Shown here in pieces: positions 17,088-25,459 of a stretch of DNA of 64,000 bases. Below the pieces are notes generated by a model that saw nothing but the letters and a program-made list of their open reading frames with translations, had not been told where the DNA came from and made no database searches. Origin of the DNA: Clostridium thermosuccinogenes (GTDB taxonomy: Bacteria; Bacillota; Clostridia; Acetivibrionales; DSM-5807). Numbering within the stretch: the first letter of the stretch is position 1; each line of letters opens with the position of its first letter. The stretch covers positions 4,303,665 to 4,367,664 of the forward strand of contig NZ_CP021850.1 of assembly GCF_002896855.1 (NCBI RefSeq). Direction: 5' to 3'. The translations under genes and the position numbers were made by a program.

Positions 17088-19052
17088 CTATATTATCACC
17101 CCAAACATAATCAAGATTATTGCCACTGCGGCAAAATTAGCCCACAGGGTCATTTTCTCCTCTCCGAAAACGCCTGACATATAGTAGTTATGCACTACTA
17201 CATTGTCTATTTTGTCTCCGGGGCTGGTAAATTCAATTCCGCGCCTGTCCTCCGTATTTTCGCCGCACAAATATGGCGGTTTCACATCCTCAGGCCTTGT
17301 CCTGTGCAAAAGGTAAGGTATTATCGTCATTATGGCAAATATCACCAAAAATAGCACTATTGAATCAAATCCGCCCACAATCAGGTTATCCGAATTATGC
17401 ACCCATAATCCGCCCTGGTTTCCTGTCAGGGCGGTGCTGCTATCAACATTAAATAGCGCCAACTGCGGTTTTACAAACCTGTTGTATATGGGCATTATGC
17501 CCATGCTTGCCGCCAAAACCCCCGATACCAGCACAATAAGTGAACTTCTCACGGAGAAGGAAAGATCCTCCTTGTATAGCTTGGGTTTGTAGGACATGGT
17601 TAGTATGATGCCTATCCATTTTGCCCAAAAGGCTACTGTAAATGCGCTTCCCAGAATTATCATTACCAGAACCATGGGCTGTCCCACGGCAGCCTCGATA
17701 GCGAGCCACTTTGTCATCAGCACACCAAAAGGCGGAAGCATCATCGATACCATGCCTATAACCGTAATGACCGTCGTAAAGGGCATTTTTTTCATAAGCC
17801 CCTGCATGTCCTCAATGTCGCGGCTGCCTATACCCTGTTCAATGGTGCCTATGCAAAGGAACAGAAGGGCTTTGGAAACCGCATGGAATATCATGAGCAG
17901 CATGGCAGCGCCCAGTGCCGCATTGGTTCCCAGGCCTGTACAGCAAATAATAAGGCCCAGATTAGAAATGGTGGAGTATGCCAAAACTCTTTTCCCGTTT
18001 CTCTGGCTTATGGCTATTGCGGAAGCTACCGCAAAGGTAAATCCGCCTGCCACAGCCACAACATTTCCAAGCATGGTGCCGTTGTAAGCAGGAGCCATTC
18101 TTATTATCAGGTACACTCCGGCTTTTACCATCGTGCTGGAGTGCAGCAAAGCCGATACAGGAGTAGGTGCTACCATGGCACCCAGCAGCCAGCTCTGGAA
18201 TGGGAACATGGCCGATTTTGTAAACCCGGCAAAGCACAGCAATGCAAGACCCAGAGGCAGCAACCCGCTCATGCCTGCTGCGTGCGGTGCAGAGGAAATT
18301 TCAGAAATCGAAAGGGTTCCGATATTTTGATAAATCACTATAATGGCGCTTAGAAAAGCTATACCACCCAGAAGGTTTATCCATAATGCCCTTACTGCAT
18401 TTTTGACAGCCTGGGCATTTCCATCATGGGATATCAGGAGGAAGGAGCACAGGGTGGTTACCTCCCAGAACAAATACATCCATGACAGGTTATCCGTCAT
18501 TACCATGGCATTCATGGCTCCAAGGAAAACATAGAGTATCAGGAAGAATCTGGGCTGTCTTGATGCCTTAAGCCCTAAATGATGCTCATGTTCCTTCATG
18601 TATCCTGTGGCAAAGATAGTAATGATTGGTCCGATCACTGAAATCAGGAGAATCATTATGAGGGACAGATAATCTATCACGAAGGCATTTTCCGGCTCCA
18701 CCGGAACCATGATAATTTCGAAGATTGTGAAAGGTATGAATTGAAGCAGTGTCAATAAAACTATCAAAGGCTTTTTCAACGTAACGCCTATATAAGCTAT
18801 ATATGCCATCAATGCAATATCGAAGAGCTTAATCAACCAGCCGATATCAAAAGGCATACCCTCCATACTTATAACCAGCTTGCCTCCCGACTTAAGCAAA
18901 AGGACGGTAAATTCACCGGCTACACAAAACATAGTTATTGCAGTGATGCCTGTGATTATCTTCCTCCCAGCAGGCTTTTTTATATAATAGCAAAGCAACC
19001 CACTGAGCAGGGGAAGTAAAATAGCTATACACAATAATACATATTTACCCAC
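17088..19052 (-). CDS. echA: Ech hydrogenase membrane subunit A (NuoL-like antiporter subunit)
   Basis: A 654-residue antiporter-like subunit with about 16 helices, homologous to NuoL/MrpA and thought to carry ions across the membrane. The central proton-channel motifs are present (WEVTTLCSFLLISHD, FPFQSWLLGAMVAPTPVSALLHSSTMVKAG). It is the first gene of echABCDEF. The start is GTG at 19052 after GGAGCAGATAAT; an ATG two bases away is out of frame. A strong promoter lies about 130 bp upstream. Confidence 0.94.
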   Translation of the reverse strand: MGKYVLLCIAILLPLLSGLLCYYIKKPAGRKIITGITAITMFCVAGEFTVLLLKSGGKLVISMEGMPFDIGWLIKLFDIALMAYIAYIGVTLKKPLIVLLTLLQFIPFTIFEIIMVPVEPENAFVIDYLSLIMILLISVIGPIITIFATGYMKEHEHHLGLKASRQPRFFLILYVFLGAMNAMVMTDNLSWMYLFWEVTTLCSFLLISHDGNAQAVKNAVRALWINLLGGIAFLSAIIVIYQNIGTLSISEISSAPHAAGMSGLLPLGLALLCFAGFTKSAMFPFQSWLLGAMVAPTPVSALLHSSTMVKAGVYLIIRMAPAYNGTMLGNVVAVAGGFTFAVASAIAISQRNGKRVLAYSTISNLGLIICCTGLGTNAALGAAMLLMIFHAVSKALLFLCIGTIEQGIGSRDIEDMQGLMKKMPFTTVITVIGMVSMMLPPFGVLMTKWLAIEAAVGQPMVLVMIILGSAFTVAFWAKWIGIILTMSYKPKLYKEDLSFSVRSSLIVLVSGVLAASMGIMPIYNRFVKPQLALFNVDSSTALTGNQGGLWVHNSDNLIVGGFDSIVLFLVIFAIMTIIPYLLHRTRPEDVKPPYLCGENTEDRRGIEFTSPGDKIDNVVVHNYYMSGVFGEEKMTLWANFAAVAIILIMFGVII

Positions 19053-19180
19053 ATTATCTGCTCCTCTCCAAATATATGCAAGTCCTCATACAAGGATGTC
19101 CAAAACAGGGTATCTTAGGTAGTTCAAGCATATTCGTCAAAATGAATTTTACATACTGTATACAAAAACACATGTGATTA

Positions 19181-19209
19181 ATTATAAGTACCGTCCCGAT
19201 ATAAGTCAA
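19181..19209 (-). promoter_or_regulatory. Sigma-A-type promoter of the ech-hyp operon
   Basis: On the minus strand TTGACT (19204-19209), a 17-bp spacer and TATAAT (19181-19186). The predicted transcript starts near 19174, about 120 bases before echA. The remaining gap up to prmC at 19599 shows no other feature. Confidence 0.75.
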
Positions 19210-19598
19210 TTTAGCCAAAAGCCTAATTTCAGTACAATTTCAGCCTAATTTCCTGTTTAAGTTGAACTATCTTGATTTTTTGACACTACTCGGCTAATCT
19301 TCTCTTTACTGATATCATGTGTCCGGTAACACGCTTTATCAGCGGATTTCATGAATGTACTAATGAACTTTGTATACAGTTATTATAAAGATGGGATTAA
19401 AAGCAGATATTGTATAAACTTGATTTTGAAGGCAAATTATTTAGATACGGTAGGTAAAATGCCTGGAGCTTTAAAAGCAGCTTTATGTATTAAAGGTTTT
19501 ATAGTCTATATTCTTTATTGATTTTATTGGCCAGGTTTATGGCCTCTAGCCTTTATTGTATTGCCCGAAGACATTCAGGCTTCTAAAATGCTTCATAA

Positions 19599-20468
19599 TT
19601 ACCCATTTATAGAACCCTTACACCTTCCATATACCACCCTGTCTATGCCGCCAAGATCCTTTACAGTCCCTACACCATAGAAGCAATCCCTAAGCATTTC
19701 TGAAACCGCACCGGCCTGATTATAGCCCACCTCAAAGGCGATAAGGCCATCAGGCTTCAAGAAGTCCGGCGCCTCGGCGATAATCGCCCGGTAGAAATTC
19801 AATCCGTCCTCTCCCCCATCAAGAGCTGTGAGAGGTTCAAAATCCTTCACTTCCTTCTGGAGACCACCTATGTCGCCGGCAGGAATATACGGCGGGTTGG
19901 ATACGATTATGTCAAAGCGCTCCCCTTTCAGGCTTTCGAACAGGTTGCTCCTTTTAAAATCAATTTTGTGCTTCACACCGTTTATTTCAGAATTTTCATA
20001 TGCTGTTTTTATAGCTTCCTCCGATATATCAACGGCAGTAACATGACAATTTTCAATATAGTATGCAAGGCTCACCGCTATGCATCCTGATCCTGTGCCG
20101 ATATCCAGGATTTGCAGTGCATGGCCGGATGGCCTGCAATTTTCTGCAAAAGCCATGACCGTCTCCACCAGCACCTCAGTATCATGCCTGGGTATCAACA
20201 CATGGGAGTTCACATTAAACTCCAGCGACATGAATTCCTGGCGTCCTGTTATATACTGCACGGGCATGCCGGATGACCTGGAGGAAATAGCATCAAAAAA
20301 ACGCTTCATGACACCGTCATCAAGATCATCGTCGCTGTGGGTATACAAAAACACCCTGTCACATTTCAGAACAGAACAAAGTATGACCCCGGCATCCACT
20401 TCCGGGGTCTCTATTTTTGCATTCCTCAATATTTCAATACCTTTGCTTAAAACATCCTTTAAAACCAT
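19599..20468 (-). CDS. prmC: Peptide chain release factor N5-glutamine methyltransferase PrmC
   Basis: A 289-residue HemK/PrmC enzyme that methylates the Gln of the GGQ motif in release factors RF1 and RF2. It has the N-terminal helical domain, SAM motif I ILDIGTGSGCIAVSLA, the catalytic NPPYIP motif and the C-terminal FEVGYNQA region. It is the last gene of rho-rpmE-yqhQ-prmC, an order shared by many Firmicutes, where prfA usually comes next; no prfA is seen here. Confidence 0.95.
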   Translation of the reverse strand: MVLKDVLSKGIEILRNAKIETPEVDAGVILCSVLKCDRVFLYTHSDDDLDDGVMKRFFDAISSRSSGMPVQYITGRQEFMSLEFNVNSHVLIPRHDTEVLVETVMAFAENCRPSGHALQILDIGTGSGCIAVSLAYYIENCHVTAVDISEEAIKTAYENSEINGVKHKIDFKRSNLFESLKGERFDIIVSNPPYIPAGDIGGLQKEVKDFEPLTALDGGEDGLNFYRAIIAEAPDFLKPDGLIAFEVGYNQAGAVSEMLRDCFYGVGTVKDLGGIDRVVYGRCKGSING

Positions 20469-20535
20469 AATACCACCTTACGTCGCTTATCAGCCGTTGG
20501 CTGCCGGTCGTTGGCAATTTATCCCCAACATTCCT

Positions 20536-21447
20536 TTACCAATTGTCCGCGTCCTTGTCCGGTACCAGAACATTGTTGAACGCGGCTATAGCCACCTCTA
20601 TCTGCTTGGCATCCGGCTCCCGGGTAGTAAATATCTGAAAAAGCATACCTGGAGCATTTATTATCTTCATTATCTTCCACTCGCTGCGGCCGGCAAATTT
20701 GAGCACTTCATAGGACAAACCCGCCACCAGAGGAACTAAAGCAAGCCTTGTCAGGACATTAAACCAAATGTTTCCAAGGGGAACCACCGAAAACACAAGT
20801 ATGCTCACAATCATCACAAGGAACATGAAGGATGTTCCGCATCTCGGATGCTTTGTGGAATACTTGCTGACATTCTCCACCGTAAGCTCCTCCCCATGCT
20901 CATAGCAGTGTATTGTTTTATGCTCGGCTCCATGGTACTCCCATACCCTCTGTATGTCCTTCATCATGGAAGCCAGCTTAAGGTACAGGAAAAATATAAC
21001 TATCCTGACTACTCCCTCAAAAAGGTTGTATGCCACTGGATTTTTAAAACCTATCAGAGTGGCCAGAAAATTCGGCAGCAGCACAAAGAGACCTACGCTG
21101 AAAGCGATTGCAACCACTACCGCCGCATAAATGGCAGCGTCCTTGAATTTATTCCCCAGCAATTTTTCAATAAATTTTTCGAATTTGGAAGGCTTGACCT
21201 GCTCTTCCTCCACGTCATAAAACTCCGCAGAATACATCAATGCTTTCATTCCGAAAACAATCTGCTTTACAAAATTAACTACACCCCTGACGACAGGTAC
21301 TTTGGACAACCAGTTTTTCTTAGGAAGGGGCTTTTTATCTATAACTATCTCGCCATCCGGCTTCCTTACGGCTATAGCAGCATTTTCCGGCCCTAACATC
21401 AATATGCCCTCAATTAAAGCCTGACCGCCTATACTCGTCTTCTTCAT
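20536..21447 (-). CDS. yqhQ: DUF1385 membrane protein (YqhQ family)
   Basis: A 303-residue protein of the DUF1385/YqhQ family. It begins KKTSIGGQALIEGILMLGPE, has two pairs of helices (about residues 100-170 and 200-240) and the conserved RVWEYHGAEHKTIHCYEHG segment with several His residues. The function is not firmly known. Its place between rpmE and prmC is the usual one in Firmicutes. The start follows GAGGAGAATAAATT. Preceded by the rpmE terminator. Confidence 0.88.
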   Translation of the reverse strand: MKKTSIGGQALIEGILMLGPENAAIAVRKPDGEIVIDKKPLPKKNWLSKVPVVRGVVNFVKQIVFGMKALMYSAEFYDVEEEQVKPSKFEKFIEKLLGNKFKDAAIYAAVVVAIAFSVGLFVLLPNFLATLIGFKNPVAYNLFEGVVRIVIFFLYLKLASMMKDIQRVWEYHGAEHKTIHCYEHGEELTVENVSKYSTKHPRCGTSFMFLVMIVSILVFSVVPLGNIWFNVLTRLALVPLVAGLSYEVLKFAGRSEWKIMKIINAPGMLFQIFTTREPDAKQIEVAIAAFNNVLVPDKDADNW

Positions 21448-21489
21448 AATTTATTCTCCTCACTAACAAGACCAAAACCAAAACAACTA

Positions 21490-21519
21490 AAAACAAAAGG
21501 CTGAAATTACTTTCAGCCT
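21490..21519 (-). terminator. Terminator after rho-rpmE
   Basis: On the minus strand GGCTGAAA-GTAA-TTTCAGCC followed by TTTTGTTTTT. It separates rpmE from yqhQ, so prmC and yqhQ need read-through or their own promoter. Confidence 0.8.
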
Positions 21520-21614
21520 CTAGTTTATCATACTCTTATGCATTTGTGAACCTCTTGCGGCTAAAACCACAAGCTCCCAACCTTACGATTGGAAATCCCT
21601 TTGTCGTCATCCTG

Positions 21615-21719
21615 TCAGTCTTTCAACTTCACAGGTGCAATTTCGGACAGCTCGCATCCTATAGCGTCCTTGCCCACATCTAAAGGAACAAGAACATACC
21701 ACCGGTCATTCTCAATCAA
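21615..21719 (-). other. Short protein-like open frame, possible remnant
   Basis: A TTG-started 34-codon frame encodes a plausible protein end (RWYVLVPLDVGKDAIGCELS, then EIAPVKLKD). Two stops lie directly upstream and there is no ribosome site. It could be what remains of a gene between rpmE and yqhQ. No family recognised. Confidence 0.25.
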
Positions 21720-21765
21720 TTATCAGGGTTGTTTGTTAAAGCACGGCCTTTGCATCCAGTGCCAA

Positions 21766-21975
21766 TTATTCTTTATCTTCAATACCGAATTTCTTCTTGA
21801 ACTTTTCAACCCTACCGCTTGTATCTACAAACTTCTGTTTTCCTGTAAAGAAAGGATGACATTTTGAGCATATTTCAACATGCAGATTCTTTTTAGTAGA
21901 ACCTGTTACAAAAGTTTCTCCGCATGCACACTTTACTACTGCTTCTCCGTATTGTGGATGAATACCTTCCTTCAT
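21766..21975 (-). CDS. rpmE: Ribosomal protein bL31, zinc-binding form
   Basis: A 69-residue large-subunit protein. The Cys residues of the zinc form are present (CAC near residue 16 and CSKC near 35), so this is the C+ paralogue and not the zinc-starvation form. The ATG at 21975 follows AGAAGGTG; a GTG three codons earlier overlaps that site. It lies 114 bp after rho, whose transcript it probably shares. Confidence 0.96.
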   Translation of the reverse strand: MKEGIHPQYGEAVVKCACGETFVTGSTKKNLHVEICSKCHPFFTGKQKFVDTSGRVEKFKKKFGIEDKE

Positions 21976-22089
21976 TCTTTTCACCTTCTTTCAACTAGCC
22001 TTTATATTTAAATATATTTATATCTACTTATGTATTTCCTACAGAAAGACAAAAAGTATTTTAACATAAAAGCTCTGTCCATGCAAGTG

Positions 22090-24084
22090 TTATTTTTCTT
22101 TTTCCAAGAATGCAAGGTTGATGCCGTTTATAAACTCTTCATTGGTCTTGGTCTGCATCAGGCGGTTGATCAACATTTCCGTCACTTCCGCCGTACCCAT
22201 ATTGCTCATGGCCTTCCTTATAGCCCAGATGCTCTCTAATTCCTTCTGGCTTAAAAGCAGCTCTTCTCTTCTGGTTCCGGACCTGTTAATATCTATCGCC
22301 GGGAAAATACGCTTTTCCGACAATCTTCTGTCCAGATGCAGCTCCATGTTACCGGTCCCTTTGAATTCTTCAAAAATGACATCATCCATTCTGCTGCCGG
22401 TTTCAATAAGAGCTGTAGCCATAATGGTAAGACTTCCACCGTTTTCAATGTTCCTGGCTGCTCCGAAGAATTTCTTGGGCTTATGCAGAGCTCCCGGATC
22501 AAGACCACCGGAAAGAGTCCTTCCTGTTGGCGGTATAGTCAGGTTATAAGCCCTGGCAAGCCTTGTGATGCTATCCAGAAGGATTACTACATCCTTTTTC
22601 TGCTCTACAAGCCTCTGTGCCCTTTCCAAAACCATTTCAGCAACCTTTATGTGATGCTCGGGAACTTCGTCGAAGGTGGAATACAACACATCACCTTTAA
22701 TGTTCCTCTGCATATCGGTTACTTCTTCCGGCCTTTCGTCTATAAGCAAAACTATCAGTTCTATTTCAGGATAATTAGCTGTTATTGCGTTGGCTATCTT
22801 TTTCAGAAGAATGGTTTTACCTGCTTTAGGAGGGGAAACAATCATTCCGCGCTGTCCCTTCCCTATAGGCGCTATCAGGTCAATCAATCTTGTGGACAAC
22901 TCCCTTGGCGTCGTCTCAAGGGTTATTCTTTGATCGGGGTATATTGGCGTAAGATGCTCAAAAGGCACTCTCTTGGAAGCGACTTCCGGCGGATCTCCGT
23001 TAACGCTCTGAACGTATAAAAGCGCCTGGAACTTTTCTCCTTCTTTTGGTATCCTGCCTTTTCCCTTTACCTTGTCACCGGTTTTTAATCCAAAACGCCT
23101 GATTTGCGAAGGAGAAACATAAACATCTCTTGACCCTGAAAGGTAATTATCACTTCTCAAAAAGCCATATCCGTCGGGCAGAACCTCCAGTACCCCTTCC
23201 ACAGGATCATCGCTCTCGATCTTTTCGTAGATGGGGGTTGGATAAGCCACCAATCCTTCCCGTCTTTGCTCTTGCTGCCTTTCAACAATCTTTTCACTTT
23301 TCTCAGCTTCTTTTTCCGGCTCAGCCGCCAGCTTGTTTTCTGTCTTTGTTTCAGCAGTTTGCGCCGTTTTTTCTCTTCTAACCCTTTCTCTGGTCTGAGG
23401 CTCCGCTTTAGCCTGTTCACCTTCACGCTGTTCAGTCTCGGCTTTCACATCCTCAGTCTGTCCGGCTTCCGGCATCTGAATTTCTATTTGCTCGGCAACG
23501 GGTGCCTCTGCAGCAGTTTGCTCCGAAGCCCGCTCTTCAACAGGCTCTTTAATCTCCAAATCTGCTTTGGAAGTATCTTTCGGAGATTCCTCCTCAGCCT
23601 TTTCCGGCTCAGTTTTTTCCTCTTTGGCAGCCTTTTTCGACGGTCTGCCGCGCCTTGTCTTTTTTACCGTACCGGCTTCTTCCAAAGCCTCTGACGGTTT
23701 TTGCTTATCTTCATCCTTGACTTCTTCTTTAATTTCTTCTTTTACTTCGGCAGCTTCAACTTTATCAGCCTCCCGGCCGCTTTCAATACTTCCGGGGTCT
23801 TGTTTTGCCGCTTCCTGCTGCTCTTCCACCGGTATATCGGCCTTTTCAGCTTTGGAAGCCGCAGTTCTTCTTCTGCGTTTTACAACAACCTCCGGAACCG
23901 CCTCTTGTGGCTGTTCCTGTTCTATATTTGATTTATTGTCAACATTCTCAGTTTTTCTGCCTTCTTCCAGAATTTTTTCTATCAATTCATCTTTTTTCAG
24001 CCTCGAAATATTCTTTATATTCATCATTTTTGCAATATAACGCAAATCTTCCAAAGTTTTTCCCTTAAGATTAATATCTTCCAT
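22090..24084 (-). CDS. rho: Transcription termination factor Rho with long disordered insertion
   Basis: A 664-residue Rho helicase, about 240 residues longer than E. coli Rho. The N-terminal Rho_N helices are intact ([19 protein letters not shown]), then come some 240 residues rich in Glu, Lys, Ala, Pro and Gln (about residues 45-285) that look disordered, then the RNA-binding cold-shock domain ([14 protein letters not shown]) and the ATPase core with Walker [13 protein letters not shown], Walker [17 protein letters not shown] and GGLDPGAL. The product forms a ring that ends untranslated RNA. GGTGGAG precedes the ATG. A consensus promoter with a leader of about 130 bases suggests autogenous control. 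Confidence 0.96.
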   Translation of the reverse strand: MEDINLKGKTLEDLRYIAKMMNIKNISRLKKDELIEKILEEGRKTENVDNKSNIEQEQPQEAVPEVVVKRRRRTAASKAEKADIPVEEQQEAAKQDPGSIESGREADKVEAAEVKEEIKEEVKDEDKQKPSEALEEAGTVKKTRRGRPSKKAAKEEKTEPEKAEEESPKDTSKADLEIKEPVEERASEQTAAEAPVAEQIEIQMPEAGQTEDVKAETEQREGEQAKAEPQTRERVRREKTAQTAETKTENKLAAEPEKEAEKSEKIVERQQEQRREGLVAYPTPIYEKIESDDPVEGVLEVLPDGYGFLRSDNYLSGSRDVYVSPSQIRRFGLKTGDKVKGKGRIPKEGEKFQALLYVQSVNGDPPEVASKRVPFEHLTPIYPDQRITLETTPRELSTRLIDLIAPIGKGQRGMIVSPPKAGKTILLKKIANAITANYPEIELIVLLIDERPEEVTDMQRNIKGDVLYSTFDEVPEHHIKVAEMVLERAQRLVEQKKDVVILLDSITRLARAYNLTIPPTGRTLSGGLDPGALHKPKKFFGAARNIENGGSLTIMATALIETGSRMDDVIFEEFKGTGNMELHLDRRLSEKRIFPAIDINRSGTRREELLLSQKELESIWAIRKAMSNMGTAEVTEMLINRLMQTKTNEEFINGINLAFLEKEK

Positions 24085-24218
24085 ACTCCACCGCCTTAAT
24101 AAACTTTTTCTATATATATTAAATATAACGGGATTTCATATATAATAGATATAACAAGTGAACCCTTACGAAATTAGAAATAATACCTATGGGGAGACTT
24201 GTGAATACCACTGATAAA

Positions 24219-24247
24219 ATTATAACATCAAATATATTTTTTGTCAA
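24219..24247 (-). promoter_or_regulatory. Consensus sigma-A promoter of rho
   Basis: On the minus strand TTGACA (24242-24247), exactly 17 bp, TATAAT (24219-24224). Transcription would start near 24212, leaving a 5' leader of about 128 bases before rho, where Rho commonly attenuates its own gene. Confidence 0.85.
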
Positions 24248-24392
24248 AACAACTTTTTGTCCAGCTTACCGTCCACCTTGCCATACAAGCAACCTCAGCA
24301 ATAATAACCTGAATATATAATTACCCATCATGTAATATTATAAAACCAATTACTGCAAACTATGTATGCATTTTTGCCCATTCTCCTTCCCT

Positions 24393-25016
24393 TCATGCCT
24401 TACTTTCCTCACAGCCAAGCAATATTTGATTTGAAGAAAGCAATTTCTTCAAATCCTCGTTGGAACCGGTTCCAATTTCAATACTTCTTCCGCATATACT
24501 GCATTTTAACAGTATTTTCTCTGTAAACAGAAAAAGTTCAATGTCCCTGTTGCCACATGTGCAATACAAATTGCCCTTCTCTGCGATATCATGGATTTTA
24601 TTCAACGAATCAAAAGCCACTTGGGTATTTTTAAAGTAGCTTTCATATCCCAGCATATCCACCAATTCGTCCAGTTCCTCTTCAACTCCGTCAACTTTCT
24701 TCCTCACCTCATGGTCGTTGCCGACAAAGCATTGCTGTATGCCAGTAATAGGGCAGTTAAAAACCTCAATGCTTTTTGAAACCATCTCCCTTCTGCTCAC
24801 ATTATATGTATGCTCCCTTCCGCATGCGATACATCCTACCCTGAGCGCATATTTTTTCGGGCTGTCCTTTAATATGACCGCACTGCATTTCCCGCACCGG
24901 CATTTTAATTTAAGCTCTCTTTTGTCCGGCAGTTCAAAGACCGATATGTTAAAGAACTCATAGGTTCCGCAGAAATAACATTTATAAGCTATGGTTATGT
25001 TGGTATCAATAAGCAC
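24393..25016 (-). CDS. Multi-zinc-ribbon protein of unknown function
   Basis: A 207-residue soluble protein that I cannot place in a family. It contains several Cys pairs that look like zinc ribbons: CYFCG (13-17), CRCGKC (about 39), CIACGREH (about 63), CTCGN (about 150) and CSICG (about 173), with an acidic helical stretch in the middle (VDGVEEELDELVDMLGY). The first pair and the last pair could each frame a ribbon. The start is GTG after GAGGTG. It reads in the same direction as rho, which lies 308 bp downstream with its own promoter. A nucleic-acid-related role is a guess. Confidence 0.7.
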   Translation of the reverse strand: MLIDTNITIAYKCYFCGTYEFFNISVFELPDKRELKLKCRCGKCSAVILKDSPKKYALRVGCIACGREHTYNVSRREMVSKSIEVFNCPITGIQQCFVGNDHEVRKKVDGVEEELDELVDMLGYESYFKNTQVAFDSLNKIHDIAEKGNLYCTCGNRDIELFLFTEKILLKCSICGRSIEIGTGSNEDLKKLLSSNQILLGCEESKA

Positions 25017-25365
25017 GCTAACACCTCACATAGGCGAAAATCATTCAACACATTCCTTTTTCATAAATCTATGACCGTGGATATCCAATAGTTCAAATCA
25101 AAACTGCAAAAATGAAAACATTAGCAACTGAAAGATCAAAGCTTTCTTAAGAACTTCACAAGGAGTGTTTCTGATATTGCACAGTTTATCTTAAATCCTA
25201 CAGTGTATATTCGCCGGATATTCCAAAATTCCTCCTTGGAATGATACATATTATATGATTGCCAAATATTTCTCAATTAATACAGGATGGTGCTCACTTT
25301 ATATAATTTCTTTGGAATTGCGGCAAACTGGCGAAAATATTTTTTGAGGCATCCTTAAGACACAA
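25017..25365. other. Gene-free stretch before the SLH terminator
   Basis: No open frame, RNA or repeat can be supported here. It is AT-rich and probably holds the promoter of the zinc-ribbon gene. Confidence 0.3.
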
Positions 25366-25410
25366 AAAACCGGCAGGCTGCCTGCATTGTAGCAGGTGCC
25401 TGCCGGTTTT
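25366..25410. terminator. Bidirectional terminator after the SLH protein gene
   Basis: A 13-bp stem (AAAACCGGCAGGC at 25366-25378, matched at 25398-25410) encloses a smaller CCTGC/GCAGG hairpin. On the minus strand it ends in TTTTTTGTG, so it closes the gene at 25460. Confidence 0.85.
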
Positions 25411-25459
25411 ATATTAGGCTGTTATACGGCCCAACCATTATTCGATTCAATATTTTGCC

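Noticed and set aside
22336-24068. Several plus-strand frames of 70-227 codons opposite rho
   Set aside because: Shadows of the low-complexity rho coding region; no independent start signals.
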